From an uncultured Bacteroidales bacterium (GTDB taxonomy: Bacteria; Bacteroidota; Bacteroidia; Bacteroidales; F082), in assembly GCA_900318085.1 (NCBI GenBank), contig ONJF01000005.1:38243-102242 (forward strand): a DNA stretch of 64,000 bases, read 5' to 3'. Under the pieces are notes generated by a model, which saw nothing but the letters and a program-made list of their open reading frames with translations, searched no databases and was not told the DNA's origin. The translations under genes and the position numbers were made by a program. Positions 1-8,339 of this stretch are shown one piece after another (positions within the stretch are counted from its first letter, which is position 1; each line of letters starts with the position of its first letter).

Positions 1-232
1 CCATACAGGCATCGCCAACGAGAGCAATGTGCGTTTCTATCTCGGCTACGCCGGATGGGACGACGGACAGCTTGTTGATGAACTGGTCCGCAACTCATGG
101 CTTATCAGCGATATCACCGCAGAACAGTACCTCAACACTGCGCCTGAAAAGATGTGGCAGGCTTTTGTGGACAAGATGGGACCCTCTTATGCCATGTGGA
201 GCCGCTTTCCGAAGAATTTTGAGGACAACTAG
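1..232 (+). CDS. YqgE/AlgH family protein (C-terminal part)
   Basis: Only the last 76 residues are in the window; the reading frame begins at base 2 and runs to the TAG at 230-232. The segment GYAGWDDGQLVDEL followed by a NSWLI-type motif is characteristic of the YqgE/AlgH (DUF179/UPF0301) family, whose members are usually about 185-200 residues. The biochemical role of the family is not firmly established. No hairpin terminator is obvious after the stop; a promoter for the next gene follows about 100 bases later. Confidence 0.85.
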   Translation, partial: HTGIANESNVRFYLGYAGWDDGQLVDELVRNSWLISDITAEQYLNTAPEKMWQAFVDKMGPSYAMWSRFPKNFEDN

Positions 233-330
233 ATCTCAAATTCCTTTCTGATGACGCTCCAATGATGGCATTATTATGGAATTGTGTTCAATTAATGTAC
301 AATTTCTTCGTATGGATGCTGGTTTTTCCC

Positions 331-339
331 TAATTTTGC
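331..339 (+). promoter_or_regulatory. Bacteroidota -7 element for the M16 protease gene
   Basis: TAATTTTGC matches the Bacteroidota sigma-factor -7 consensus TAnnTTTG and lies 36 bases before the ATG at 376. A weak -33 candidate (TTCG at 307-310) sits 20 bases upstream. Confidence 0.55.
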
Positions 340-375
340 CGCCCCAATCGAAGAAATCATCCAATTTCATAAACA

Positions 376-3309
376 ATGAAGCAAAACAAATTCTTTTCGA
401 AACACTTGCTGTTGCTTGGTGCGGCGGCAATGATGATGCTTGCCTCTTGCACACCCAAAGAAGAGAGCAAGTACAAGTATGAAACCGTGGAAGGCGACCT
501 CACCGAGGCCCGCATCTACACCTTGGACAACGGCCTGACCGTCTATTTGAGCGTTAACAACGAAGAGCCGCGCATCCAGACCTACATCGCCGTGCGCACG
601 GGTTCGAAGAACGATCCTTCGGAGACCACAGGTTTGGCGCACTATCTGGAACACCTGATGTTTAAGGGCACCGACAAGTTCGGCACCACCGACTATGAAG
701 CCGAGAAGCCTTTCTTGGACGACATCGAGGCGCGTTATGAAAAATACCGCACCCTCACCGACCCCGAGGAGCGCCGCATCGCTTACCATGAAATCGACTC
801 CGTGAGCCAGCTGGCTGCCCAGTATTTCATCCCCAACGAATACGACAAACTCATGTCGACCATCGGTGCTGAAGGCACTAACGCCTACACTTCAGAAGAC
901 GTGACCTGCTATGTTGAAGACATCCCCTCGAACGAGATCGAGAACTGGGCCAAGATCCAGGCCGACCGTTTCCAGAACATGGTCATCCGTGGTTTCCACA
1001 CCGAGTTGGAAGCCGTTTATGAGGAATACAACATCGGCATTGCACAAGACAGCCGCAAAGCATGGGAAGCCATGAACGCCATGCTCTTCCCTACTCATCC
1101 TTACGGCACGCAGACTACCATCGGAACCCAGGAACACCTGAAGAATCCTTCAATCACCAACATCAAGAACTATTTCAACAAGTGGTACCGCCCGAACAAC
1201 GTGGCCATCTGCATGGCTGGCGACTTCAATCCTGACGAGGTCATCGCCATCATCGACAAGTACTTTGGCGGCTGGCAACCCGGCGCCGATGTGAAGCAAC
1301 CCGAATTTGCCCCGTTGGAGCCCATCACTTCTCCCAAGGACACCACCATCTATGGCCTCGAAGCCGAGAACCTGATGATGGGTTGGCGTTTCGACCGTGG
1401 CAACTCGATGCAAGCCGATACGCTTGAGATGATTGGCACCATGTTGAGCAACGGTACCGCTGGTCTCATCGACCTCGACATCAACCAACAGATGCAGATG
1501 CTCTATGCTTGGGGCGGCTCAAGCACCAACCGCGACTATTCCAGCTTCCTCATCGGTGGCTCACCGCGTCCCGGACAAACCCTCGAAGAGGCCAAAGACC
1601 TCTTGCTGGCTGAGATAGAGAAACTGAAGAAAGGTGACTTCCCCGACGACTTGATGCCTTCTGTCGTCAACAATATGAAGCTCAACTACTATAACTCTTT
1701 GGAGAGCAACCAGGCACGTGCCAATATGTTTGTCAACTCTTTCATTCTCGAGAGACCTTGGAAACAAGATGTGGAATATCTCAAACGCATGGAAGGCATG
1801 ACCAAGGAACAAATCGTGGCCTTCGCCAACAAGCATTTCAACGACAACTATGTGGTAGTCTTCAAGCGTCAAGGCGCTGACGAAAACCAAAAGAAGATCG
1901 ACAAGCCGGCCATCACGCCCATCCCGACCAACCGTGACCTCGTGAGCAACTTCGTAAACGAAGTGCAAAACACCGAAGTGCCAGCCATCCAACCCCGTTT
2001 CGTCGACTTCAAGAAAGACCTCACCTTCGGCAAGACCGAGGCGGGACTGCCTTACATCTATGTCCAAAACAAAGAGAACGGGCGATTCACATTAAGCTTC
2101 CGCTATGAGTTTGGCGACGAGGCTGACCTCCGCTATGGCGTGGCTGCCAATTATCTCGAATACCTTGGCACTGATCAGATGAGCAACGAGGAAATCAAGC
2201 AACAGTTCTATAAGCTTGCCTGCGACTATTACATCAGTGTTGGCGCACGCACCATCACCGTCACTTTGCGCGGTCTTGGCGAAAACATGCCTGAAGCCCT
2301 GTCCCTCCTCGAAAATGTGATGCAGAACGCCCAACCCGACCCGATGGTGGCCGAGATGTGCATCCAGCAGCTGGAGAAGTCACGCATGGATGCCAAACTG
2401 AACCAACGCAGCAACTTCAACGCCTTGGTGCAGTACGGACTTTACGGTCCCTACAACTCGCAACGCAACCAACTCTCGCCCGAGCAAATCCGTCAACTTG
2501 ACCCGCAGGAACTCCTCGATCTCTTGAAGAACCTCAAGAACTACGAGCACACTGTGCTCTACTATGGTCCCATGACCGCAGAAGAGATGGGCAAAGCCGT
2601 CACCGAGAACCACCAGACCGTAGCAGAGTTGCAGGCTGTCCCGCAAGGCAAGCACTACGAACTGCAAGCCACGCCCGAGAACGAAGTGCTGATTGCCCCA
2701 TACGACGCCAAGAACATCTATATGCGCATGGTTCACAACGAACAACGCGATTGGAACCCCGAAGAGGCTGCCGTCAAGGCCTTGTTCAACGAATACTATG
2801 GAGGCGGCATGAACACCATCGTCTTCCAAGAGATGCGTGAGGCTCGCGGCTTGGCTTACAATGCCTTCGCCGCCTACATGGAGCCGAACTATAAGGATCA
2901 GAAGGAATACTTCTTCACGCATATCATCACGCAAAACGACAAGATGATGGATGCCGTGAATCATTTCCTGGAAATCCTCAACGAGATGCCTGAAAGCGAA
3001 CAAGCCTTCGGCATCGCCAAGGAGGCTCTGACGAAGCGTCTGGCCAGTCAGCGCACCACCAAATTCGGCCTTATCAATGCCTGGTTGAGCGCCCAAATGA
3101 AGGGCATCGACTATGATATCAACGAGCGCATCTACAACGCCTTGCCCAATATCACCCTGCAAGACATCGTGCAGTTTGAGCAAGAGCAGATGGCCAACAA
3201 GCCTTATCGCTACGTCATCCTCGGCGACGAGAAGGAACTCGACATGAAGGCCCTTCAGCAACTCGGTCCCGTCAAGCGCGTGAGTACTGAAGAGATCTTC
3301 GGATATTAA
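376..3309 (+). CDS. M16 family zinc metalloprotease, lipoprotein
   Basis: The 977-residue protein is a secreted insulinase/pitrilysin-type protease. Residues 1-25 form a lipoprotein signal peptide with lipobox LASC and acylated Cys25, so it is probably anchored in a cell-envelope membrane facing the periplasm or surface. The inverted zinc motif HYLEH (residues 89-93, HxxEH) and the downstream ELEAVYEEYN segment supplying the third zinc ligand show an active N-terminal M16 domain. The length fits the usual two-half architecture with an inactive second M16 half after about residue 530. It is a single gene with its own promoter, and it converges on an outer-membrane beta-barrel gene across a bidirectional terminator. 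The natural substrate is unknown; degradation of peptides is inferred from the family. Confidence 0.93.
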   Translation: MKQNKFFSKHLLLLGAAAMMMLASCTPKEESKYKYETVEGDLTEARIYTLDNGLTVYLSVNNEEPRIQTYIAVRTGSKNDPSETTGLAHYLEHLMFKGTDKFGTTDYEAEKPFLDDIEARYEKYRTLTDPEERRIAYHEIDSVSQLAAQYFIPNEYDKLMSTIGAEGTNAYTSEDVTCYVEDIPSNEIENWAKIQADRFQNMVIRGFHTELEAVYEEYNIGIAQDSRKAWEAMNAMLFPTHPYGTQTTIGTQEHLKNPSITNIKNYFNKWYRPNNVAICMAGDFNPDEVIAIIDKYFGGWQPGADVKQPEFAPLEPITSPKDTTIYGLEAENLMMGWRFDRGNSMQADTLEMIGTMLSNGTAGLIDLDINQQMQMLYAWGGSSTNRDYSSFLIGGSPRPGQTLEEAKDLLLAEIEKLKKGDFPDDLMPSVVNNMKLNYYNSLESNQARANMFVNSFILERPWKQDVEYLKRMEGMTKEQIVAFANKHFNDNYVVVFKRQGADENQKKIDKPAITPIPTNRDLVSNFVNEVQNTEVPAIQPRFVDFKKDLTFGKTEAGLPYIYVQNKENGRFTLSFRYEFGDEADLRYGVAANYLEYLGTDQMSNEEIKQQFYKLACDYYISVGARTITVTLRGLGENMPEALSLLENVMQNAQPDPMVAEMCIQQLEKSRMDAKLNQRSNFNALVQYGLYGPYNSQRNQLSPEQIRQLDPQELLDLLKNLKNYEHTVLYYGPMTAEEMGKAVTENHQTVAELQAVPQGKHYELQATPENEVLIAPYDAKNIYMRMVHNEQRDWNPEEAAVKALFNEYYGGGMNTIVFQEMREARGLAYNAFAAYMEPNYKDQKEYFFTHIITQNDKMMDAVNHFLEILNEMPESEQAFGIAKEALTKRLASQRTTKFGLINAWLSAQMKGIDYDINERIYNALPNITLQDIVQFEQEQMANKPYRYVILGDEKELDMKALQQLGPVKRVSTEEIFGY

Positions 3310-3322
3310 ATTCATAAGGAAT

Positions 3323-3360
3323 AAAAAAAAGAGGCTGAGTTTGCTCAGCCTCTTTTTTTA
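3323..3360. terminator. Bidirectional rho-independent terminator
   Basis: A perfect 9-bp stem (GAGGCTGAG / CTCAGCCTC) with a TTTG loop is flanked by A8 on the left and T7 on the right. It can therefore terminate both the M16 gene and the convergent barrel gene, whose stop codon overlaps its right edge. Confidence 0.9.
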
Positions 3361-5994
3361 TTCTAACGAGTCGCCCGACTCGCTCTCACCCTCCTTGGCT
3401 TGTCGCTCAAGTTCCAGCTTACCGAAACGCAATGTGAAGCCCGCAGAGATATAGCGGCTGTTCAGCATCTTGCGGGTGCTGTCGCTGAGATAGTACGGGT
3501 TAGTGTTGCTAGAACCAGAACCAATCTTAGCACCCCAGTTGAAGATGTCCTGAACATTGACAAACACCGACAGACGGCGGTTGAAGAAGTCGCTGCGGAG
3601 ACCCATGTTGAGGAAATATCGTGCCTTGCGCTCACTCATCAGGCTGATGGTCGGTGAGTTGTAGTTGGCCGAAGCCGTCACTTGCAAACGGTCAAACAGT
3701 TTGGCCCATGCGTTGACGCGCACACTCCACGACCACTTGTCGCGTTGGTCGATCTGATGCACGCCATTACGGTCATATTCCATGCGATAGCCATAATCAT
3801 ATAGGTTGGCGTACAGGCGCACATTAAAGAATCCCGTCGGGCGGTAGGTCATATTGAGCGAAGTACCGTAACGCCACGAAGTACCCATGTTGTAAGGAAT
3901 CGAATAGCTGACGATACGATCCAGATAGTCATCATATTCGGCATCGGTCAACCTGCTGATCTCGTTGGTACTCCAACGACCGTAGGCCTCGAGGCCGATG
4001 TTGCCAAAACGCTCAAAGAACTTCTGCCAGCCAGCTTCCACATTATGGGTATATGCGTTTTTGAGTCCGAGCGGATTACCCGTCGAATAGCTGTCATCAC
4101 CATACCTGCGGAAGGTGCTGATTTGGTCTTCACCAGGATGCGACATACGCATCGAATAGTTGAGTTTCCAGTTGTGCATCGATTCCGTCCGATAGGTCAG
4201 GTGGATGGAAGGACGCACATTGAGGAAATACAAGATGCTGTCGTCGGCAAACGGCATTTCACTCTGGTAGTTGTAGCCAATACGGTCACCACCAATGCCC
4301 AAACCCGTACTCAGGGTGAAACCGCCCCAACGGTGCGTCCAGTTGACATCGCCGTTGACACCTGTTTCAGCGCCTTTAAAATGGTAAGTGCGTAGTATAT
4401 CGATACTATCATAAGTGATACCGCCATCATTGGAATAATAACGATTATAGTCGCTGTTGCTCAGCTGATTGTCGAAACGCAATCCATAGCTGAGTTCGCC
4501 GTCTTCACTATAGGGTCTGTTGTAACGCGCATCGAGATTAATGCCATAACCCTTCTGATTACTCAAAAGGTATCGGTTTTCATCGAAGTCGGTGTAGACA
4601 TCATAGAAACGGTTGTTGTAATAGTCGGATGCGTTTCTGTTGAACCTGCCATTCAAACCGATGCGGAGGTTGTGCCCCTTGTCGTCAAACTTTTTGGTGT
4701 AGTCTGCTCCGAAATGGCCGAAGCCAGATTGCGAAAGAGTGGTATCGCCCATGCTGTAGGCCAAAATGCTGTCATCGGGCTGCAAATAGAAGGTCTGTAC
4801 TTCTCGACGGCTACCGTTATTGCGGTTGTTATTGTAGAAGCCTCCACCATCGAAGGAAATGTCACTCGTGGAGTCAATCTCATAGTCGATGTTCATGAAG
4901 ACATTGCCGCTGATGCTACGATTGTCCTCTTTTTGTGAGGTTGTCTTGTACCATACAGAGTCATACAATCCCTCGGTAGCAGCATCCTCGCGTTTCAGTT
5001 CCCAACTGTCGGTGGTGTTGAGGCGGTTGCTATAACGTCCTGAAGCAAACAAATTAATGCTCAGCTTCTCCTTCTTCCACATGTAACTCACCCAAGGTGA
5101 GACAAAAGGCTGGTTGGAGCCATTCACGCCGAAGCTGACGAACTGGTTGCTCTTGATGTGTGCCGAGGTCACGATATTGATGACGGCTTCGGCATCGGTG
5201 GCATATTTGGCCGAAGGGTTGGTGATGGTCTCGATGCGGGCGATGGCGTTGGCTGGCAAGGTCTGGAGGTAGGTCTTCAGGTTTTCCTCGGTGAGTTTCG
5301 AAGGTTTGTCGTTGACCCAAATCTCCACACTCGACACACCGCGCAAAGTGATATTGCCTTCCACATCGACCTCCACGCCAGGTGCGTTCTGCAAGGCGTC
5401 TTCGGTGGTTCCCGTCTGGATGGACGGGTCCTCGCTGACATTATAGATCAGTTTCTCGCCTTCCATGGCATACAGCGGTCTTTCGGCAGCCACGGTCACC
5501 TCGCCAAGGGAAGTCACACCTGGATTAATGCGTATGGTGCCGAGATTGGTATTGTTGGTCACATTGAACGGCATTGAATAGCTCTCGTAACCGATAGCCG
5601 ACACACGCAGCAGGAACGATCCCTGCGGCACGCCGGTGATTTCAAATACGCCGTCCATATTGCTGATGCCGCCCTTGACGAATTCATTATCGACCGAATC
5701 GAGCACAGCCACATTGACATAAGGCAGGTACTCCCCTGTCTTGGCGTCGCGCAATACGCCAACCACCTGGAAGGTGTCACCTTCGCGCACTTTCTTCTTC
5801 TGTTTCACGGTGGGCATGTTGCCTTCGGTCTGACCCCACTGACGGTCACCGCCACCGAAGGGCGGTCTTCCCCCAGGAGGTCTTCCTCCAGGAGAACGTC
5901 CTCCTCCACCGCCAGGAGGTTGGGCAACGCACAATATAGTCGAAAGAACCAATAACAGAGAGAACACTGCTCTCAATGGAAATGTTTTCTTCAT
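3358..5994 (-). CDS. TonB-dependent-receptor-like outer membrane beta-barrel protein
   Basis: The 878-residue protein starts with a Sec signal peptide (MKKTFPLRAV..., cleavage near ILCVAQ). A Gly/Pro/Arg-rich low-complexity segment follows at about residues 26-50 (PPGGGGGRSPGG and similar). A carboxypeptidase-regulatory-like beta domain lies at about 75-160 (YVNVAVLD, GVFEITGVPQGSFLLRVSAIGYESY) and a plug-like region at about 165-285 (LQNAPGVEVDVEGNITLRGV). The remainder is a long barrel rich in alternating aromatic and polar strands. This order matches the Bacteroidota 'outer membrane beta-barrel' relatives of TonB receptors (PF14905-type). The ligand cannot be deduced. It stands alone, divergent from the C69 dipeptidase gene, and shares a palindromic promoter region with it. 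Confidence 0.88.
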   Translation of the reverse strand: MKKTFPLRAVFSLLLVLSTILCVAQPPGGGGGRSPGGRPPGGRPPFGGGDRQWGQTEGNMPTVKQKKKVREGDTFQVVGVLRDAKTGEYLPYVNVAVLDSVDNEFVKGGISNMDGVFEITGVPQGSFLLRVSAIGYESYSMPFNVTNNTNLGTIRINPGVTSLGEVTVAAERPLYAMEGEKLIYNVSEDPSIQTGTTEDALQNAPGVEVDVEGNITLRGVSSVEIWVNDKPSKLTEENLKTYLQTLPANAIARIETITNPSAKYATDAEAVINIVTSAHIKSNQFVSFGVNGSNQPFVSPWVSYMWKKEKLSINLFASGRYSNRLNTTDSWELKREDAATEGLYDSVWYKTTSQKEDNRSISGNVFMNIDYEIDSTSDISFDGGGFYNNNRNNGSRREVQTFYLQPDDSILAYSMGDTTLSQSGFGHFGADYTKKFDDKGHNLRIGLNGRFNRNASDYYNNRFYDVYTDFDENRYLLSNQKGYGINLDARYNRPYSEDGELSYGLRFDNQLSNSDYNRYYSNDGGITYDSIDILRTYHFKGAETGVNGDVNWTHRWGGFTLSTGLGIGGDRIGYNYQSEMPFADDSILYFLNVRPSIHLTYRTESMHNWKLNYSMRMSHPGEDQISTFRRYGDDSYSTGNPLGLKNAYTHNVEAGWQKFFERFGNIGLEAYGRWSTNEISRLTDAEYDDYLDRIVSYSIPYNMGTSWRYGTSLNMTYRPTGFFNVRLYANLYDYGYRMEYDRNGVHQIDQRDKWSWSVRVNAWAKLFDRLQVTASANYNSPTISLMSERKARYFLNMGLRSDFFNRRLSVFVNVQDIFNWGAKIGSGSSNTNPYYLSDSTRKMLNSRYISAGFTLRFGKLELERQAKEGESESGDSLE

Positions 5995-6011
5995 CGCTGT
6001 AATTTTTAAGG

Positions 6012-6039
6012 TGCAAAGGTAAAAAAATGTACCTTTGCA
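6012..6039. promoter_or_regulatory. Palindromic divergent promoter pair
   Basis: TGCAAAGGTA (6012-6021) and TACCTTTGCA (6030-6039) are perfect inverted repeats separated by 8 bases. Each arm carries a -7 consensus TACCTTTGC, one per strand, for the barrel gene (start 5994) and the dipeptidase gene (start 6075). Confidence 0.6.
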
Positions 6040-6074
6040 TGATTTAATTTCAAATAAATATTATACCATTTTAC

Positions 6075-7772
6075 ATGATGAAAAAGCAACTTTTCACCTT
6101 AATATTAGCGCTCTGCGTGATTCCCGCGTGGGCCTGTACCAACCTCATCGTAGGCAAGAAAGCCAGCACCGATGGCAGCGTAATGTGCACCTACAATTGC
6201 GACGGATTCGGCTTCTCCGGATCACTGTTTTATAGTCCCTCTGGACTACACGAGCCTGGCGAATTAATCGAGATTCACGGCTGGGGACCTTCGCACGAAG
6301 GACAATATGTAAAGCAAGTGCCTTACACCTATAATGTCGTCGGCTTGATGAACGAGAAGCAGGTGACCATCGTGGAGACCACCTTCGATGGCCGTTTGGA
6401 GCTCGTCAACCAGGAAGGCTTGTTGGACTATTTCAGTCTGATGCGACTGGCCTTGCAACGTTGCTCTACGGCTCGCGAAGCCATCCGTTGCATGGCGGAG
6501 CTCGTTGAAGAATACGGCTACAACAGCAGTGGCGAGACCCTCACCATCTGCGACCCCAACGAAGCTTGGATCATGGAAATCATCGGCAAGGGTCCTGGCC
6601 GCAAGGGAGCCGTATGGGTGGCCCTGCGCATCCCCGACGACTGCATCTGTGCCCATGCCAACTTGAGCCGCATCCGTCAGTTCCCCTTGGAAAAGCGTTC
6701 CAAAAACAGCATCAGCAGCAAGAATCTCAAGAAGATCAACAACCCCGAGATTGAATGTGTCTATGCCGCCGATGTCATCAGCTTCGCCAAGGAATGGGGC
6801 TATTTCAACGGCAAAGACGAGGACTTCTCGTTCCGCGACGCCTACTGTCCCATCGACTTCGAGAATGTGCGCTATGCCGACACTCGCGTGTGGAGCTTCT
6901 TCCGCCACCACTACGACCATGCCGAGATGGACAAATACCTGCCCTACATCAACGGTGATTTCGAGGTCTGCGACCACCTGCCGCTTTGGATCAAGCCCGA
7001 CAAACCCTTGTCATTGCGCGACCTGCAAGCCGACATGCGCGACCACTTTGAAGGTACGCCTTTGGACATGACCTCCGATATGACCGCTGGTCCTTGGGGC
7101 ATGCCCATCCGTCCCCTCCCGATGCACTTCAAGGATAGCGACAGCATCCCCTATTATCGTGAACGCCCCATCGCCACGCAACAAAGCGGTTTCACCATGA
7201 CCTGCCAGATGCGTTCGTGGCTGCCCAATGATGTTGGTGGAGTGACTTGGTTCAACTGCGACGATGCCAACATGGTGGCCTACGTGCCGCTCTACTGCTG
7301 CATCACCCAAGTGCCCGACTGCTTCCGTCCCGAGAACAACCCGCGCAACGAATTCAGCGACCAATCGGCTTTCTGGATGAACAACTGGGTGGCCAACATG
7401 GTCTATCCCCGCTATTCCATGATGATCGGCGACTTGCGCCAAGCACAAAACGAACTGGAAGACTATTATTATGCCGACCAGGAAAGCGTGCTCACCGCCA
7501 TCGAAAAAATGATGCCTGCCGACCGTCGCAGCTACCTCAACAACAAAAGCATCGCCTACGCCGAGAAGATGATGCAGCGTTGGGACAAGTTGGCCAAATA
7601 CCTCATCGTGAAATACAACGACCAAGTGGTGAAGCGTGTTGACAAGGAGGGTAATTTCCAGCGTTGGGGCTACGAGACGCCTGGCTATGATAAGCAGTTC
7701 ATCGACGCCATCGGCAAATCGACGGGCGACCGTTACAAGCTGAAAGAGGTCATTGAACGAAGAGAGCGATAA
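6075..7772 (+). CDS. C69 family dipeptidase (Ntn hydrolase)
   Basis: The 565-residue protein resembles peptidase family C69 (PepD-like dipeptidases, formerly U34). A signal peptide of about 20 residues ends in WA, directly before Cys21 in CTNLIVGKKASTDGS. Removal of the signal would expose Cys21 as the N-terminal nucleophile, as expected for an Ntn hydrolase. Family-typical segments follow, including NEKQVTIVETTFDGR and a WIMEIIGKGPGRKGAVW block. It probably cleaves dipeptides in the periplasm. It starts with two adjacent ATGs (6075, 6078). The next gene begins 32 bases downstream but has its own -7 element. Confidence 0.9.
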   Translation: MMKKQLFTLILALCVIPAWACTNLIVGKKASTDGSVMCTYNCDGFGFSGSLFYSPSGLHEPGELIEIHGWGPSHEGQYVKQVPYTYNVVGLMNEKQVTIVETTFDGRLELVNQEGLLDYFSLMRLALQRCSTAREAIRCMAELVEEYGYNSSGETLTICDPNEAWIMEIIGKGPGRKGAVWVALRIPDDCICAHANLSRIRQFPLEKRSKNSISSKNLKKINNPEIECVYAADVISFAKEWGYFNGKDEDFSFRDAYCPIDFENVRYADTRVWSFFRHHYDHAEMDKYLPYINGDFEVCDHLPLWIKPDKPLSLRDLQADMRDHFEGTPLDMTSDMTAGPWGMPIRPLPMHFKDSDSIPYYRERPIATQQSGFTMTCQMRSWLPNDVGGVTWFNCDDANMVAYVPLYCCITQVPDCFRPENNPRNEFSDQSAFWMNNWVANMVYPRYSMMIGDLRQAQNELEDYYYADQESVLTAIEKMMPADRRSYLNNKSIAYAEKMMQRWDKLAKYLIVKYNDQVVKRVDKEGNFQRWGYETPGYDKQFIDAIGKSTGDRYKLKEVIERRER

Positions 7773-7778
7773 AAACTG

Positions 7779-7787
7779 TATTTTTGC
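7779..7787 (+). promoter_or_regulatory. -7 element for the thioesterase gene
   Basis: TATTTTTGC lies 17 bases upstream of the ATG at 7804, just after the dipeptidase stop. It supports 7804 rather than the upstream in-frame ATG at 7753 as the start. Confidence 0.5.
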
Positions 7788-7803
7788 CGCAAATTTAAAA
7801 AGC

Positions 7804-8208
7804 ATGCATACCTACCAACACGAAGTGAAATACTACGAATGCGACCGCATGGGCGTGACGCATCACTCCAACTATGTCCGTTTCATGGAAGAAGCCCGCG
7901 TAGATTATTTAGACCAGCTGGGCTACGGCTTCGAGAAGATCGAGGCCGACAATGTGTTCTCGCCCGTTGTCTCCATCCAATGTGACTACAAAAGCCCCAC
8001 CACCTTCAAAGATGTCATCGACATCGAGGTCTTCATCAGCAAGGTCACCGAGATGAAGTTTGAGTTCACCTATGTGATGCGCAAGGGCGACAAGACCGTA
8101 TGCACCGGCAAGAGTCTGCATTGCTTTATCGAGAACGGGCGTCCAGTGGCCATATCGAAACGCCTGCCCGAACTGTACGCCATGATTTGCGAAGTGAAGA
8201 AAGAGTAA
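7804..8208 (+). CDS. Acyl-CoA thioesterase, YbgC/4-hydroxybenzoyl-CoA type (hotdog fold)
   Basis: The 134-residue protein shows the hallmark YYECDRMGVTHHSNYVRFMEEAR of YbgC/FcbC-type thioesterases, in which the Asp of the CDRMG segment is the catalytic acid. The rest (DYKSPTTFKDVIDIEVFISKVTEMKFEFTY) fits the hotdog fold. It would hydrolyse acyl-CoA or acyl-ACP thioesters in the cytoplasm; the chain type is unknown. I chose the ATG at 7804 because the family N-terminus begins there and the promoter lies between it and the ATG at 7753. A terminator separates it from the MMPL exporter gene that follows. The closeness of thioesterase, MMPL exporter and LolA is noted as a finding. Confidence 0.88.
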   Translation: MHTYQHEVKYYECDRMGVTHHSNYVRFMEEARVDYLDQLGYGFEKIEADNVFSPVVSIQCDYKSPTTFKDVIDIEVFISKVTEMKFEFTYVMRKGDKTVCTGKSLHCFIENGRPVAISKRLPELYAMICEVKKE

Positions 8209-8241
8209 TGACACTTCAAAAAAGACCAAAAAGAAGAAAGG

Positions 8242-8271
8242 ACCTTTAGTTATGAAACTAAAGGTTTTTTT
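8242..8271 (+). terminator. Rho-independent terminator after the thioesterase gene
   Basis: A perfect 10-bp stem (ACCTTTAGTT / AACTAAAGGT) with a 4-base loop is followed by a T-tract. It lies 33 bases after the thioesterase stop. Confidence 0.88.
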
Positions 8272-8273
8272 CG

Positions 8274-8282
8274 TAATTTTGC
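8274..8282 (+). promoter_or_regulatory. -7 element for the MMPL exporter gene
   Basis: TAATTTTGC lies immediately after the thioesterase terminator and 57 bases before the ATG at 8340. Confidence 0.5.
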
Positions 8283-8339
8283 ACCCTCAATTCGCCTTCC
8301 CTAATAAAAGCGGTTATTTTGTTGTAAATCAATTTATTA

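Noticed and set aside
2380-3315. 311-residue open frame antisense to the M16 protease gene
   Set aside because: It follows from strong codon bias in the true gene; it has no promoter, no family resemblance, and the sense frame has complete protease motifs.
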